Below are positions 53,373 through 64,000 of a stretch of DNA of 64,000 nucleotides, in pieces. Each line of letters opens with the position of its first letter. Within the stretch, counting starts at the first letter, position 1. A program made the translations under genes and the position numbers. The DNA comes from Eurosta solidaginis (Eukaryota; Arthropoda; Insecta; Diptera; Tephritidae), in NCBI RefSeq assembly GCF_040869045.1, contig NC_090323.1, positions 177,360,353-177,424,352 on the forward strand, read 5' to 3'. Below the pieces are notes generated by a model. The model was not told where the DNA came from, ran no database searches, and saw only the letters and a program-made list of their open reading frames with translations.

Positions 53373-54536
53373 AAATGCCCCTCAGGGATCTGTTCTAGGT
53401 CCAACTCTTTGGAATGCGATGTATGGCGGGGTGCTAGAAATCGACCTTCCCGGAGGCACGGAAATTGTCGGCTATGCAGATGATATTGTCGTAGTAGCAG
53501 TGGCCAAGAAACTTGATCTGCTCCAAGCATTATGTAATGACGCCGTGGGAGGAATAAAGGAGTGGTTGACGAACACGGGGCTGGAGATGGCTAGCGATAA
53601 GACAGAAGTGGTTCTGATGAGCTCAAAGCGGACTGTGGATGAGTTGGTCCTAACCATAGGAGATTATCAAATAAATTCAAAGCCCTCCTTGAAATATCTA
53701 GGAGTAATCATTGACTCAAAACTAACTTTTAGGGAGCACTTCAGGGCGGTGTGGGACAAAGTTTCTAGAGTTAGTGGAACCCTAACGCGAATAATGCCCA
53801 ACATCGGCGGCCCAAGCGAAGCTACCCGTCAGCTATTATCCAACGTAACCAGCTCTATAATATTATATGCAGCACCAGTATGGCACAGATCTAAAATGGT
53901 CCACCAAAAAGATATACTAGCAGCCTACCGCATTACTGCTATACGAATAGCATGTGCTGTTCCGACGACGCGATCCATGTTTTATCCAGGAAAATCCCAG
54001 TAGATCTACTTTCAGGTGAAATGGCCGATCTGTATGCCATTGGATTCAGCCGACCATCTGAAGATGCTAAGAAAAGCGCAAGGTCACGAACAATAGTTAG
54101 GTGGCGAGAACGGTGGGAAGATTCGAGAAAAGAGCACTAGACCTTCATGCTAGTCCGGAATATAGCGGAATGGTACGAGCGAAAACACGGCAAACTAAAT
54201 TACCATCTCACACAGATATTGAGCGGGCACGGTGGCTTCAAGGAATATCTAAATAAGCGTGGGATAGAGGAGGATCCTTTCTGTCCAAGCTGTCCGTCCG
54301 AATTGGAAAGCGCAGAACATGTAATATTTCACTGTCCTCGTTTTCACGGCGAAGGACTGTCTGTAAACAGAGTTTTTGGAGAGGAACCTTCCATTAGGAA
54401 TTTAGTTCCACGAATTTGCGGACACATAGATTGTTGGATTGCTGTGAGCAAGATGGCCTTTATAGTAATGACGAAATTGATGATGCATGCCGAAAGGGAG
54501 CGCAGAGAAATGCGCATACGAAGTAGTGGCGACTAA
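53373..54536 (+). pseudogene. R1-clade reverse transcriptase fragment
   Basis: Begins abruptly in the RT at APQGSVLGPTLWNAMYGG, followed by the active site GYADDIVVVAVAK and KYLGVIIDSKLTF, as in R1-group Pol. A frameshift near 53990 and an in-frame TAG at 54138-54140 break it. The C-terminal Cys-His region (EWYERKHGKLNYHLTQILSG, then FCPSCPSELESAEHVIFHC) ends at 54536. No endonuclease is present, so it is 5'-truncated, and it lies head to head with the minus-strand fragment ending at 53372. R1 elements normally insert in 28S rDNA; this one is outside rDNA. Confidence 0.8.
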
Positions 54537-54739
54537 ATCGCCTTTGAAGTTACTTTACCAGGTCCTGATTCTAGTTATCTGAAATTTCTCTTGTGCCTTT
54601 GGAAAGTGCTATGTGTGGAGCCCTATTTATGGAACACTTTTCTGCTTATATTAAAAACTTTTAATCTATTCTTACTGATATGAGTTTCTTTTTCATTCTA
54701 GGTAATTTGATTTTGACGATGTGAGGATAGAAATATCCC

Positions 54740-56405
54740 AAATATTCCAGCTGTGGCTGTAAGAACATAGATTTGCTCAAATTAGAAGAAAACTACACGG
54801 TTGAGCACATCCAGTATCTACGTTTATACAAGGAGGAACACCACACTACTTTCACGGGGATGTAGCCACCGATCACGTTGTTGTAAGAGCTTATTTTAAA
54901 TATGTTATTCATAAACACTGATTCTAATATTTTGTTTTGGTTTTTACTTTAGAGTCAACCTGTTATATAAGCGATGTCAGCTATGCCTGTAACTTAAGCG
55001 CCTTCAGATGTAATAGTTACCGCGGACGCGGTCACAGGAGTGGTTCACTACGTGGGGATTACACTAATCAAGGACTTTCAATATCGGAAGGTTTTCCAGC
55101 ACCATAACACACCAACAATATGTGCAATCACCCGAATAAATTGTACAACAAACGTTAACACCACATCATCAGCCAGCAGCAACAACAAGAATCGCAACAA
55201 GTTGAAACTTCTAATCAATTAATGACTAGTGAACCACTATCCTGCACTCCAGGATGTAGCCGCCAATCACGTTGTTGTAAGAGCTTACTTTAAACATGTT
55301 ATTCATTAACACTGATTCTAATATTTTGTTTTGGTTTTTACTTTAGAGTCAACCGGTTATGTAAGCGATGTCAACTATGCCTGTAACTTAAGGGCCTTCA
55401 AATGTAATAGTTACCGGGGACGCAGCCGTGGGAGTAGTTCACTACGTGGAGATTACACTAATCAACGACTTTCAATATCGGAAGGCTTTCCAGCACCATA
55501 ACAACACCAACAATAAATTTTGTACAACAGACGTTAACACCAAATCAGCAGCCAGCAGCAACAACAAGAATCGCAACAAGTTGAAACTTCTAATCAATTA
55601 ATGACAAGTGAACCACCAACATATTCGCAATATGCGCATCCATCAACAGCAACATATGTCGCCAACTTTGCAACACAAAATCCAATGCTTCATCCAGCGT
55701 CAGCTGCATAAAAAGCCACTGGTACATCGTTATATGTTTCACATATGCAACATATGTATGCGAATGCACTTGAGGTGTGCAATTATAAGTGGTCCATTTG
55801 TTTATTCGCCCGAATATATATTGATACCAGGTGAAGATAGCCAACGCCATTCTACTTTATGCATCGTCTAGAGAAGCTAGAACATTTACAATTTAAAAAT
55901 TGTGGGATTTTCATACAGCTACACCAAGCTTCAACAAATTATTGGACCATGAGATTTCTCATATGCCCAATAGTCAGTATTTAAAATGTAAATTATGCCA
56001 TTGGGACTAAAGCACATTCAAGTATGAATTTTAGTATACATGCACAACACGCTGAAACAATTGATGTAACAACGAAAAGTCTAGAATTAACTGTTTGTCC
56101 ATATTGTAATCAAGAACTTGCATCACAATGGTACCTACGCAAACACAGGAACATGAGAAAACAATGGATAAAAGAACATCTTTTTTCGAATGTGGTGAAG
56201 AATTTAGAACAAATACAAGTTTACGTGTGCATGTTTATGAAAAGTTTGCTCGTTGTACACTACAAGATCTGAACGGAAATATCCTCAGAGTATGGTTACA
56301 CCTATGTGGCATCTACAAGTTATTTATAATGACGAAATGAATTACAGTGCTTATTTCGATTGTGGTGATGCTCCTGACATGCTGCGTATATTCCGCTACG
56401 TCTGA
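54740..56405 (+). pseudogene. decayed C2H2 zinc-finger-like gene with a duplicated exon block
   Basis: Scattered coding pieces survive: IDLLKLEENYTVEHIQYLRL (54765-54830), then an exon after TTTACTTTAG (CNSYRGRGHRSGSLRGDYTN, LSISEGFPAP), present twice (see duplication entry). After the second copy come PPTYSQYAHPSTATYVANFA, then finger-like parts KCKLCHWD, VCPYCNQELASQWYLRKH and ECGEEFRTNTSLRVHVYEKF, and a last piece ending PDMLRIFRYV before a TGA near 56403. Several in-frame stops and frameshifts separate the pieces. The host gene is not identified. An RGG-like stretch plus C2H2 fingers suggests a nucleic-acid-binding protein. Confidence 0.5.
54862..55612 (+). repeat. ~380-bp tandem duplication of intron plus exon
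   Basis: 54862-55240 and 55248-55612 are alike over most of their length. Both contain the same intron end (TTTGGTTTTTACTTTAGAGT), the same RGR-rich coding block and the same CAGCAGCAACAACAAGAATC stretch. Differences include single substitutions and a deletion of about 20 bp in the second copy near 55510. Divergence suggests an old duplication. Confidence 0.85.
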
Positions 56406-57084
56406 TCTTACTATACCTACCAAACTAATATGACTCTGTAAACTGATAATGAGCAACACCACCACCGCATGAATAGTGTATTTATATAGTTTATGAATAT
56501 AAAAATGCAAATATGTAAATATTACTAGAATAATAGGACATGATTTTAAATGTAAAAATTATTTTAAACATGCATTATTTATGAATTAAATATTATTTAA
56601 ACAAAAAGGACGCGTTTCATTCATATAAAAAGCGAATTGACAGAAGGTAACCGATACGGGTAACCGATAGGTCAGTTACCCGTGTTGTTGTTGTTGTATA
56701 TGTTTTGGTTAGCGATAACGAAAACATAACTGATGAAGTAACTTAAAAATGTAAATAACATCGAGCGAGAAGGAATGTCGAAAACACAATAGGTAAGAGC
56801 GAGAGAGTGAGTCACACGTACACTATTTTGAGAGAGCGCATGCGTTACCTTTTTCACGACAGCAATGTAAAAGTCATTAAGACGATAATTGGTGAACAAG
56901 TTATTGGTGACGATTAAGTAATCGAATAGGGAACGGGTACCTGTCTTGTAGGGTTGTAGATACGAGGTTAACGAATAAACGGGACGAGATGCATATTATG
57001 CATGATAAGTTTTTACATAGGTATAATGTAATTTATTCTGTGAAAGTACATAATGTAAACAAATATTTATAGCAAGAGGCAACA
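56406..57084. other. intergenic stretch without recognisable genes
   Basis: AT-rich, with a (GTT)n run at 56683-56697 and small ACCGATA-type repeats around 56645-56680. No gene recognised. Confidence 0.45.
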
Positions 57085-60000
57085 CTTTTTTATACTCAGT
57101 TGAGCAGAGCTCACAGAGTATATTAACTTTGCATAACGGTTGGTTGTACAGGTATAAAGCGGCAATTACCCACCGACGTGTGCCGTACGTACGGACGTTT
57201 GTCGTACGAAACACGTTTGACCGAACCCTCAAGCCCGTAGGAATCAATGTGTGCGTCTGTGTACATGTACATAACATATTTGTGTGTATTGTTTACAGAT
57301 AAGCACTGTTGCCATTGACCATTTTGCATGCATGCTTATGGAAACATCAACTTTTTTATACTCAGTTGAGCAGAGCTCACAGAGTATATTAAGTTTGATT
57401 GGATAACGGTTGGTTGTACATATATAAAGGAATCGAGATAGATATAGACTTCCATATATAAAAATAATCAGGATCGAAAAAAAATTTGATTGAGCCATGT
57501 CCGTCCGTCCGTCCGTTAACACGATAACTTGAGTAAATTTTGAGGTATCTTGATGAAATTTAGTATGTAGGTTCCTGTGAACTCATCTCAGATCGCTATT
57601 TAAAATGAACGAAATCGGACTATAACCACGCCCACTTTTTCGATATCGAAAATTTCGAAAAACCGAAAAAGTGCGATAATTCATTACAAAAGACAGATAA
57701 AGCGACGAAACTTGGTAGATGAGTTGAAATTATGACGCAAAATAGAAAATTAGTAAAATTTTGGACAATGGGCGTGGCACCGCCCACTTTTAAAAGAAGG
57801 TAATTTACAATTTTTGCAAGCTGTAATTTGGCAGTCGTTGAAGATATCATAATGAAATTTGGTAGGAACGTTACTCCTATTACTATATGTACGCTTAATA
57901 AAAATTAGCAAAATCGGAGAAGGACCACGCCCACTTTAAAAAAAAATTTTTTTTTAAAGTAAAATTTTAACAAAAAATTTAATATCTTTACAGTATATAA
58001 GTAAATTATGTCAACATTCAACTCCAGTAATGATGTGGTGCAACAAAATACAAAAATAAAAGAAAATTTCAAAATGGGCGTGGCTCCGCCCTTTTTTATT
58101 TAATTTGTCTAGGATACTTTTAACGCCATAAGTCGAACAAAAATTAACCAATCCTTTTCAAATTTGGTAGGGGCATAGATTTTATGACGTTAACTGTTTT
58201 CTGTGAAAATGGGCGGAATCGGTTGATGCCACGCCCAGTTTTTATACACAGTCGTCCGTCTGTCCTTCCGCATGGCCGTTAACACGATAACTTCAGCAAA
58301 AATCGACATATCTTTAATGAACTTAGTTCACGTGCTTACTTGAACTCCCTTTATCTTGGTATGAAAAATGAACGAAATCCGACTATGACCACGCCCACTT
58401 TTTCGATATCGAAAATTACGAAAAATGAAAAAAATGCCATAATTCTATACCAAATACGAAAAAAGGGATGAAACATGGTAAGATAATTGGATTGTTTTAT
58501 TGATGCGAAATATAACTTTAGAAAAAACTTTATAAAATGGTTGTGACACCTACCATATTAAGTAGAAGAAAATGAAAACGTTCTGCAGGGCGAAATAAAA
58601 AACCCTTAAAATCTTGGCAGGTATTACATATATAAATAAATTAGCGGTATCCAACAGATACTGTTCTGGGTCACCCTGGTCCACATTTTGGTCGATATCT
58701 GGAAAACGCTTCACATATACAACTACCACCACTCCCTTTTAAAACTCTCATTAATACCTTTAATTTGATACCCATATCGTACAAACTCATTCTAGAGTCA
58801 CCCCTAGTCCACCTTTATGGCGATATCTCGAAAAGGCGTCCACCTATAGAACTAAGCCCCACGCCCTTTTAAAATACTCACTAACACCTTTCATTTGATA
58901 CCCATATCGTACAAACATATTCTAAAGTCACCCCTGGTCCACCTTTATGGCGATATCTCGAAAAGGCGAGCACCTATAGAACGAAGGCCCACTCCCTTTT
59001 AAAAATACTCATTAACACCTTTCATTTGATACCCATATTGCACACACGAATTCTAGAGTAACCCCTGGCCCACCTTTATGGCGATATCTCGAAACGGCGT
59101 CCACCTATGGACCTAAGGATTACTTCCTTTTAAAAAACTCATTAGCACCTTTCTTTTGATACCCATATTGTACAAAAAAATTCTAGGGTCACCCCTGCTC
59201 CACCTTTATGGCGATATCTCGAAACGGCGTCCACCTATGGAACTAAGGATTACTCCCTTTTAAAATACTCGTTAACACCTTTCTTTTGATACCCATATTG
59301 TACAAACAAATTCTAGGGTCACCCTTGGTCCGCCTTTATGGCGATATCTCGAAAATGCGACCACCTATACATCAACCACCACTCCCTTTTAAAACCCTCA
59401 TTAATACCTTTAATTTGATAGCAACATCGTACAAACACATTCTAGAGTCACCCCTGGTCCACCTTTGTGGCGATATTTCGAAACGGCGTCCACCTATAGA
59501 ACTAAGGCCCACTCTCTTTTAAAATACTCATTAACACCTTTCGTTTGATGCCCATATTGTACAAACAAATTTTAGGATCACCCCTGGTCCACCTTTATGG
59601 CGATATCTCGAAACGGCGTCCACCTATGGAACTAAGGATTACTCCCTTTTAAAATACTCATTAAGACCTTTCTTTTGATACCCATATTGTACAAACAAAT
59701 TCTAGGGTCACCCCTGGTCCACCTTTATGGCGATATCTCGAAACGGCGTCCACCTATGGAACTAAGGATTACTCCCTTTTAAAATACTCATTAACACCTT
59801 TCATTTGATACCCATATCGTACAAATGCATTCTAGAGTCACCCCTGGTCCACCTTTATGGCGATATTTCGAAAAGGCGACCACCTATACAACAACCACCG
59901 CCCCCTTTTAAAACCCTAATTAATACCTTTAATTTGATACCCATATCGTACAAACACATTCTAGAGTCACCCCTGGTTCACTTTTATGGCGATATTTCGA

Positions 60001-61370
60001 AACGGCATCCACCTATAGAACTAAGGCCCACTCCCTTTTAAGATACTCATTAACACCATTCGTTTGATGCCCATATTGTACAAACAAATTCTAGGGTCAC
60101 CCCTGGCCCACCTTTATGGCGATATCTCGAAACGGCGTCCACCTATGGAACTAAGGATTACTCCCTTTTAAAATACTCATTAACATCTTTCATTTGATAC
60201 CCATATCGTACAAACGCATTTTAGAGTCAACCCTGATCCACCTTTATGGCGATATCTCGAAACGGCGTCCACCTATGGAACTAAGGATTACTCCCTTTTA
60301 AAATACTCATTAACATCTTTCATTTGATACCCATATCGTACAAACGCATTTTAGAGTCAACCCTGATCCACCTTTATGGCTATATCCCTAAATGGCGTCC
60401 ACCTGTAGAACTATGGCCCACTCCCTCATAAAATACTCTTTAATGCCTTTCATTTGATACGCATGTCATACAAACACATTCCAGGGTTTCCCTCGGTTCA
60501 TTTTCCTACATGGTTATTTTCCCTTATGTTGTCACCATAGCTCTCAACTGAGTATGTAATGTTCGGTTACACCCGAACTTAACCTTCCTTACTTGTTCAA
60601 TTTAATTTTTGATGTTGTAAAAGGTTGGAATTAATATTAAATAAATATAAATCGATTACATATTTATAATCTGCACTTTTACATAATTATTTCGAATTAT
60701 TTTCAAAATTTTTCAAACTTTAATTAGGTGTTTTTGCATGAAACTGCAAACGGTCAAAAATTAGCGCACAAAAGTTTACTAGGCAACTCTGCCTAGTGAG
60801 AGAGCGATCAGCTGACACGTTCTTACGGAAAAAATCAAAATTGTTTTGATTTCTACGTTCCGGCCTACGTACGTACGGGCGTTTGTACGTCGGTGAGTTA
60901 TTGTTTACATTGCACACTCATAAAATAGGTCGTGTCAGCTGACACGTTTTTGGTACGTACGTTCGTGAGTAACTGCCGCATTCAGGAAAAAAAATTTGAT
61001 TGAGCCATGTCCGTCCGTCCGTCCGTCTGTCCGTTAACACGATAACTTGAGTAAATTTTGAGTTATCTTGATGAAATGTGGTATGTAGGTTCTTAGGCAC
61101 TCATCTCAGATCGCTATTTAAAATGAACGATATCGTACTATAACCACGCCCACTTTTTCGATTATCGAAAATTTCGAAAAACCGAAAAAATGCGATAATT
61201 CATTGCCAAAGATGGATAAAGCAATGAAACTTGGTAGGTGGGTTGACCTTATGACGCAGAATAGAAAATTAGTAAAATTTGGACAATGGGCGTGGCACCG
61301 CCCACTTTTAAAGGAAGGTAATTTTAAAGTTTTGCAAGCTGTAATTTGGCAGTCATTGTAGATATCCACC
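57085..61370 (+). repeat. nested dispersed-repeat complex
   Basis: An outer copy of the dispersed repeat starts with the head TTTTTATACTCAGTTGAGCA at 57088 and appears to resume at 60981 (AAAAAATTTGATTGAGCC, the GTCCGT run, and body to 61370). Between them lies a segment bounded by inverted ends GCGGCAATTACCCACC (57161) and its imperfect complement near 60978 (GTGAGTAACTGCCGC), with related TACGTACGG motifs just inside both. Within that segment is a complete copy with head at 57352 and tail (TGTTCGGTTACACCCGAACT) at about 60560-60598. No protein-coding signal is seen in any layer. The interpretation as three nested layers is an inference. Confidence 0.55.
58690..60510 (+). repeat. ~130-bp minisatellite, about fourteen units
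   Basis: The landmark GGCGATATCTCGAAA recurs near 58821, 58951, 59082, 59212, 59342, 59471, 59601, 59731, 59861, 59990, 60120, 60250 and 60380, so the period is 129-131 throughout. Each unit also has GTCCACCTATAGAACTAAGG, CTCCCTTTTAAAATACTCAT and TTTGATACCCATAT. It is part of the dispersed repeat: other copies in this window have two or three units, or none. Short ORFs across it are repeat-derived. Confidence 0.95.
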
Positions 61371-62298
61371 CTTATCGCGAGTTTTATTTTCACCCGAAAA
61401 TATTCACAGTTTTTGTTCACCCTATCGCAGAGGGTGGCGAAAAAATTTTTCATGTTTGAAAAAGATTTCGCCTTATCGGCAACTCTTTGTTCGGGCGAAA
61501 TGAACAGGGGGAAACCAAAATTTGTTCACTTATATTTTACAGGCAAACGAGAGGAAAACAAAATGTAATTAATTTCTTGTTTTGAAATTTGATACTCTTA
61601 TAATTATATGTACTTCTATTTTATTTTATTTATTAGAAATAAATCAATAAATAATACACAATCGTAAGCTGAGCGGAAAGAGTGAAATTCCTGTATTGCT
61701 ATGTAAATTCTATTTTTTATGACAACGTATCAGTCGGCCAAGTTATCCATTGTGGAGAAAGCAACGGTTCTAAAATGTTGATCACCTCATTGAAACAAGA
61801 TTACCTAAAATCCACTTTATAGTCCTTTCCAACACTTTTTCCCTATGAGAAAAAAAACGAAGACATTTACTCAACTTTACAATTGGTGGAACTCCAAATT
61901 TTTGCTTCAATGGTGGCAAGGAGTTGGTAAGAATAACTAGCAAATATTAGAATGCCAGCTTGTTTAGCTTGTCATATTGGCGAAAGCTAACTGAAAAATA
62001 TTAACTTGTTATTCAAAAGTGCTGAAAATAGTAATTTTTAGCTTACAGTGAATCATTTAGCTCCAAAGGGTTAGAACTGTCCCTTAATTGCCTCCGAATC
62101 GCTTTCACATATATATTCGCCTCGCGCTCAATCAATACCAGCCTAAGTGCAATACTAAACATTATTTTATTAAATTTTATACCTTTCATGAAAATCAAAT
62201 GGTATATTAATTTCGTCACGAAACCCAAAATTGTAAGTCCTTAAAGGAAAATAGATAGACCCACCATTAAGTATACCGAAATAATCAGGTTGAAGAGC
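61371..62298. other. intergenic stretch without recognisable genes
   Basis: The start has small inverted motifs (ACCCTTATCGCGAG; CACCCTATCGCAGAGGGTG) that may be a transposon end. Nothing else is recognised. Confidence 0.45.
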
Positions 62299-64000
62299 TG
62301 AGTTGATTTAGCCATGCCCGTCTGTCCGTCTGTCTGTTTGTATGCAAACTAGTCCCTCAATTTTTGAGATATCTTGATAAAATTTGGTGAGCGGGTGTAT
62401 TTGGGTGTCCGATTAGACATTTGTCGGAACCGGCCGGATCGGACCACTATAGCATATATCCTCCATACAACCGATTTTTCAGAAAAAGAGGATTTTTGTA
62501 ATATCTTACTCAATTTAACAGACTGAAGCTTCAAACTTCACCATATAATTTCGTATATTGCACATATTGTTGCCTGAAAAAATTGATGAGATCGGTCGTA
62601 TATATAGTATATATCCCCCACAACCGATTCTTCAGATAAGAAACTTTTCGTAATTGCTGCCCTATTTTAAGAGCTATAGGCTTCAAGTTTAAACGAATGC
62701 TTACGTATATAGCATATATTGTTGTCTGAAAAAATCATACAGATCGGTGGTATATATAGTATATATATGGTGGTATATATAGTATATATATATAGTATAT
62801 ATAGTATATATATATAGTATATATAGTATATATATAGTATATATATATATTCGCAATTTTAGCCCCATTTTAACAGCTAGAAGCTTCAAATTTCACCGAA
62901 TGCTTACGTATATGGCATATATTGTTGTCTGAAAAAATCATAGAGATCGGTTGTATATATAGTATATATCTCATACAACCGATTGTTCAGATAAGAAACT
63001 TTTCGCAATTTCTACCCCATTTTAACAGCTATAAGCTTCAAATTTCACCGATTGCTTACGTATATAGTATATCTTGTTGTGTAAAAAAATCATAGAGATC
63101 GGTGATATATATAATATATATATGATGGTATATATAGTATATATATATAGTATATATATATTTCTTTTTTTTGCGATTTCGGCCCCATTTTAACAGCTAG
63201 AAGCTTCAATTTTCACCAAATGCTTACGTGTATAGTATATATTGTTGTCTGAAAAAATTATTGAGATCGGTGGTATATATAGTATATATCTCATATAACC
63301 GATTGTTCAGATAAGAAACTTTGCGCAATTTCTGTCCCATTTTAACAGCTAGAAGCTTCAAATTTCACCAAATGCTTACGTATATAGCATATATTTTTGT
63401 CTGAAAAAATCATAGAGATCGGTGGTATATATATTATATACTTCATATAAACTGTCATTTTTGCCCCTTTTTTACGCATAGAAGCTTCAAAATTCATCAA
63501 ATTTCATCAAATAGTTACGTTTACGTCATATATTTTTGAAATACGTGATTCGTAGTCATAGTTTTTACATTCAGACCACAAAAAACGTAAAGCTTTGCAT
63601 CCTCACACAAAGTACCTACCTATTTTTTATTTTTTATTTATCTTAAAAATCGTTTAGATATGTTAAAATTTCACCAAATGTTTACGTGTATAGCATATAT
63701 TGTTGTCTGAAAAAATCATAGGGCCCGGTGGTATATATAATCTCATACAACCGATTGTTCAGATAAGAAACTTTGCGCAATTTCTTCCCCATTTTAACAG
63801 CTAGAAGCTTCAAATTTCACCAAATGCTTACGTGTATAGCATATATTGTTGTCTGAAAAAATCATTGAGATCGGTGGTATATATAGTATATATCTCATAC
63901 AACCGATTGTTCAGATAAGAAACTTAGCGAAATTTCTGCCCCATTTTAACAGCTTCAAATTTCACCGATTGCTTACGTATATAGCATATATTGTTGTCTG
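62299..64000 (+). repeat. ~150-165-bp TATATAG-rich satellite array, runs off the edge
   Basis: After a leader (GCCATGCCCGTCTGTCCGTC, then GATATCTTGATAAAATTTGG) comes an array of at least nine degenerate units. Landmarks per unit are AGAAGCTTCAAATTTCACC, GCTTACGTATATAGCATATA, TTGTTGTCTGAAAAAATCAT and CAACCGATTGTTCAGATAAG. The link is a variable (TATATAG)n microsatellite, longest at 62740-62850 and 63105-63165. The right boundary is outside the window. Confidence 0.85.

Noticed and set aside
59286..60041. Two 78-codon ORFs with the repeated phrase PLVHLYGDISKRRPPI
   Set aside because: They are translations of the 130-bp minisatellite, not independent coding sequences.
62701..62889. 62-codon ORF rich in Ile and Tyr
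   Set aside because: Direct translation of the TATATAG microsatellite.
58690..64000. CRISPR-like arrays
   Set aside because: The direct repeats here are long contiguous tandem units in a eukaryotic genome without spacers or cas genes.

Overview
The window is nuclear DNA from a true fly (Diptera). It looks most like a tephritid fruit fly. The host genes are fly-like with short GT-AG introns, the intergenic DNA is AT-rich, and it is full of insect transposable-element families (Ty3/gypsy, CR1/Jockey-type, LOA, R1, a hAT-like element, MITEs, a tRNA-derived SINE). The genus is not proven. Most of the 64 kb is nested mobile DNA; only a few host genes are present.

1-7.45 kb: a minus-strand tRNA-derived SINE (94-445); a hAT-like DNA transposon (633-4945) with long terminal inverted repeats, an 8-bp target duplication and a decayed transposase-like gene, itself split by a copy of a dispersed repeat; a 117-bp tandem repeat; and a minus-strand repeat copy (6165-7451) carrying a MITE. 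7.47-19.94 kb: a 12.5-kb Ty3/gypsy retrotransposon with exceptional 3.13-kb, almost identical LTRs, intact gag and pol, a Lys-type primer site and a 4-bp AACC duplication. It lies 182 bp downstream of the first coding exon of a choline-transporter-like gene (20124-20240, minus), that is, in its intron 1.

20.2-31.7 kb: a MITE (21188-21604); a broken CR1/Jockey-type non-LTR element (22144-26216, minus); another MITE (26346-26977); an intact two-exon ZMAT2 homologue (27176-27894, plus); a SINE-like repeat; a truncated second copy of the CR1-type element; and a multi-exon gene for an unrecognised secreted cysteine-containing protein (29661-31269, minus).

31.66-49.77 kb: three insertions of one LTR family, each flanked by ATAT. 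They are a minus-strand derivative with intact LTRs but no RT/RNase H/integrase core and one 802-codon ORF (SAP domain, coiled coil, Gag, protease, integrase tail); a solo LTR; and a decayed full-length relative (37844-49770) whose protease region is interrupted by a nearly intact LOA-clade non-LTR element (40174-45794, 9-bp duplication).

49.8-64 kb: retroelement fragments; a pseudogene fragment of succinyl-CoA ligase alpha subunit that keeps its intron (51945-52403); an R1-type fragment; the remains of a C2H2 zinc-finger-like gene with a tandemly duplicated exon block (54740-56405); a nested repeat complex with fourteen ~130-bp minisatellite units (57085-61370); and a TATATAG-rich ~150-165-bp satellite running off the right edge.

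The host genes do not form a pathway. The biology here is mainly transposon layering: young elements (the 12.5-kb LTR element, LOA) lie in or beside older, decayed ones.
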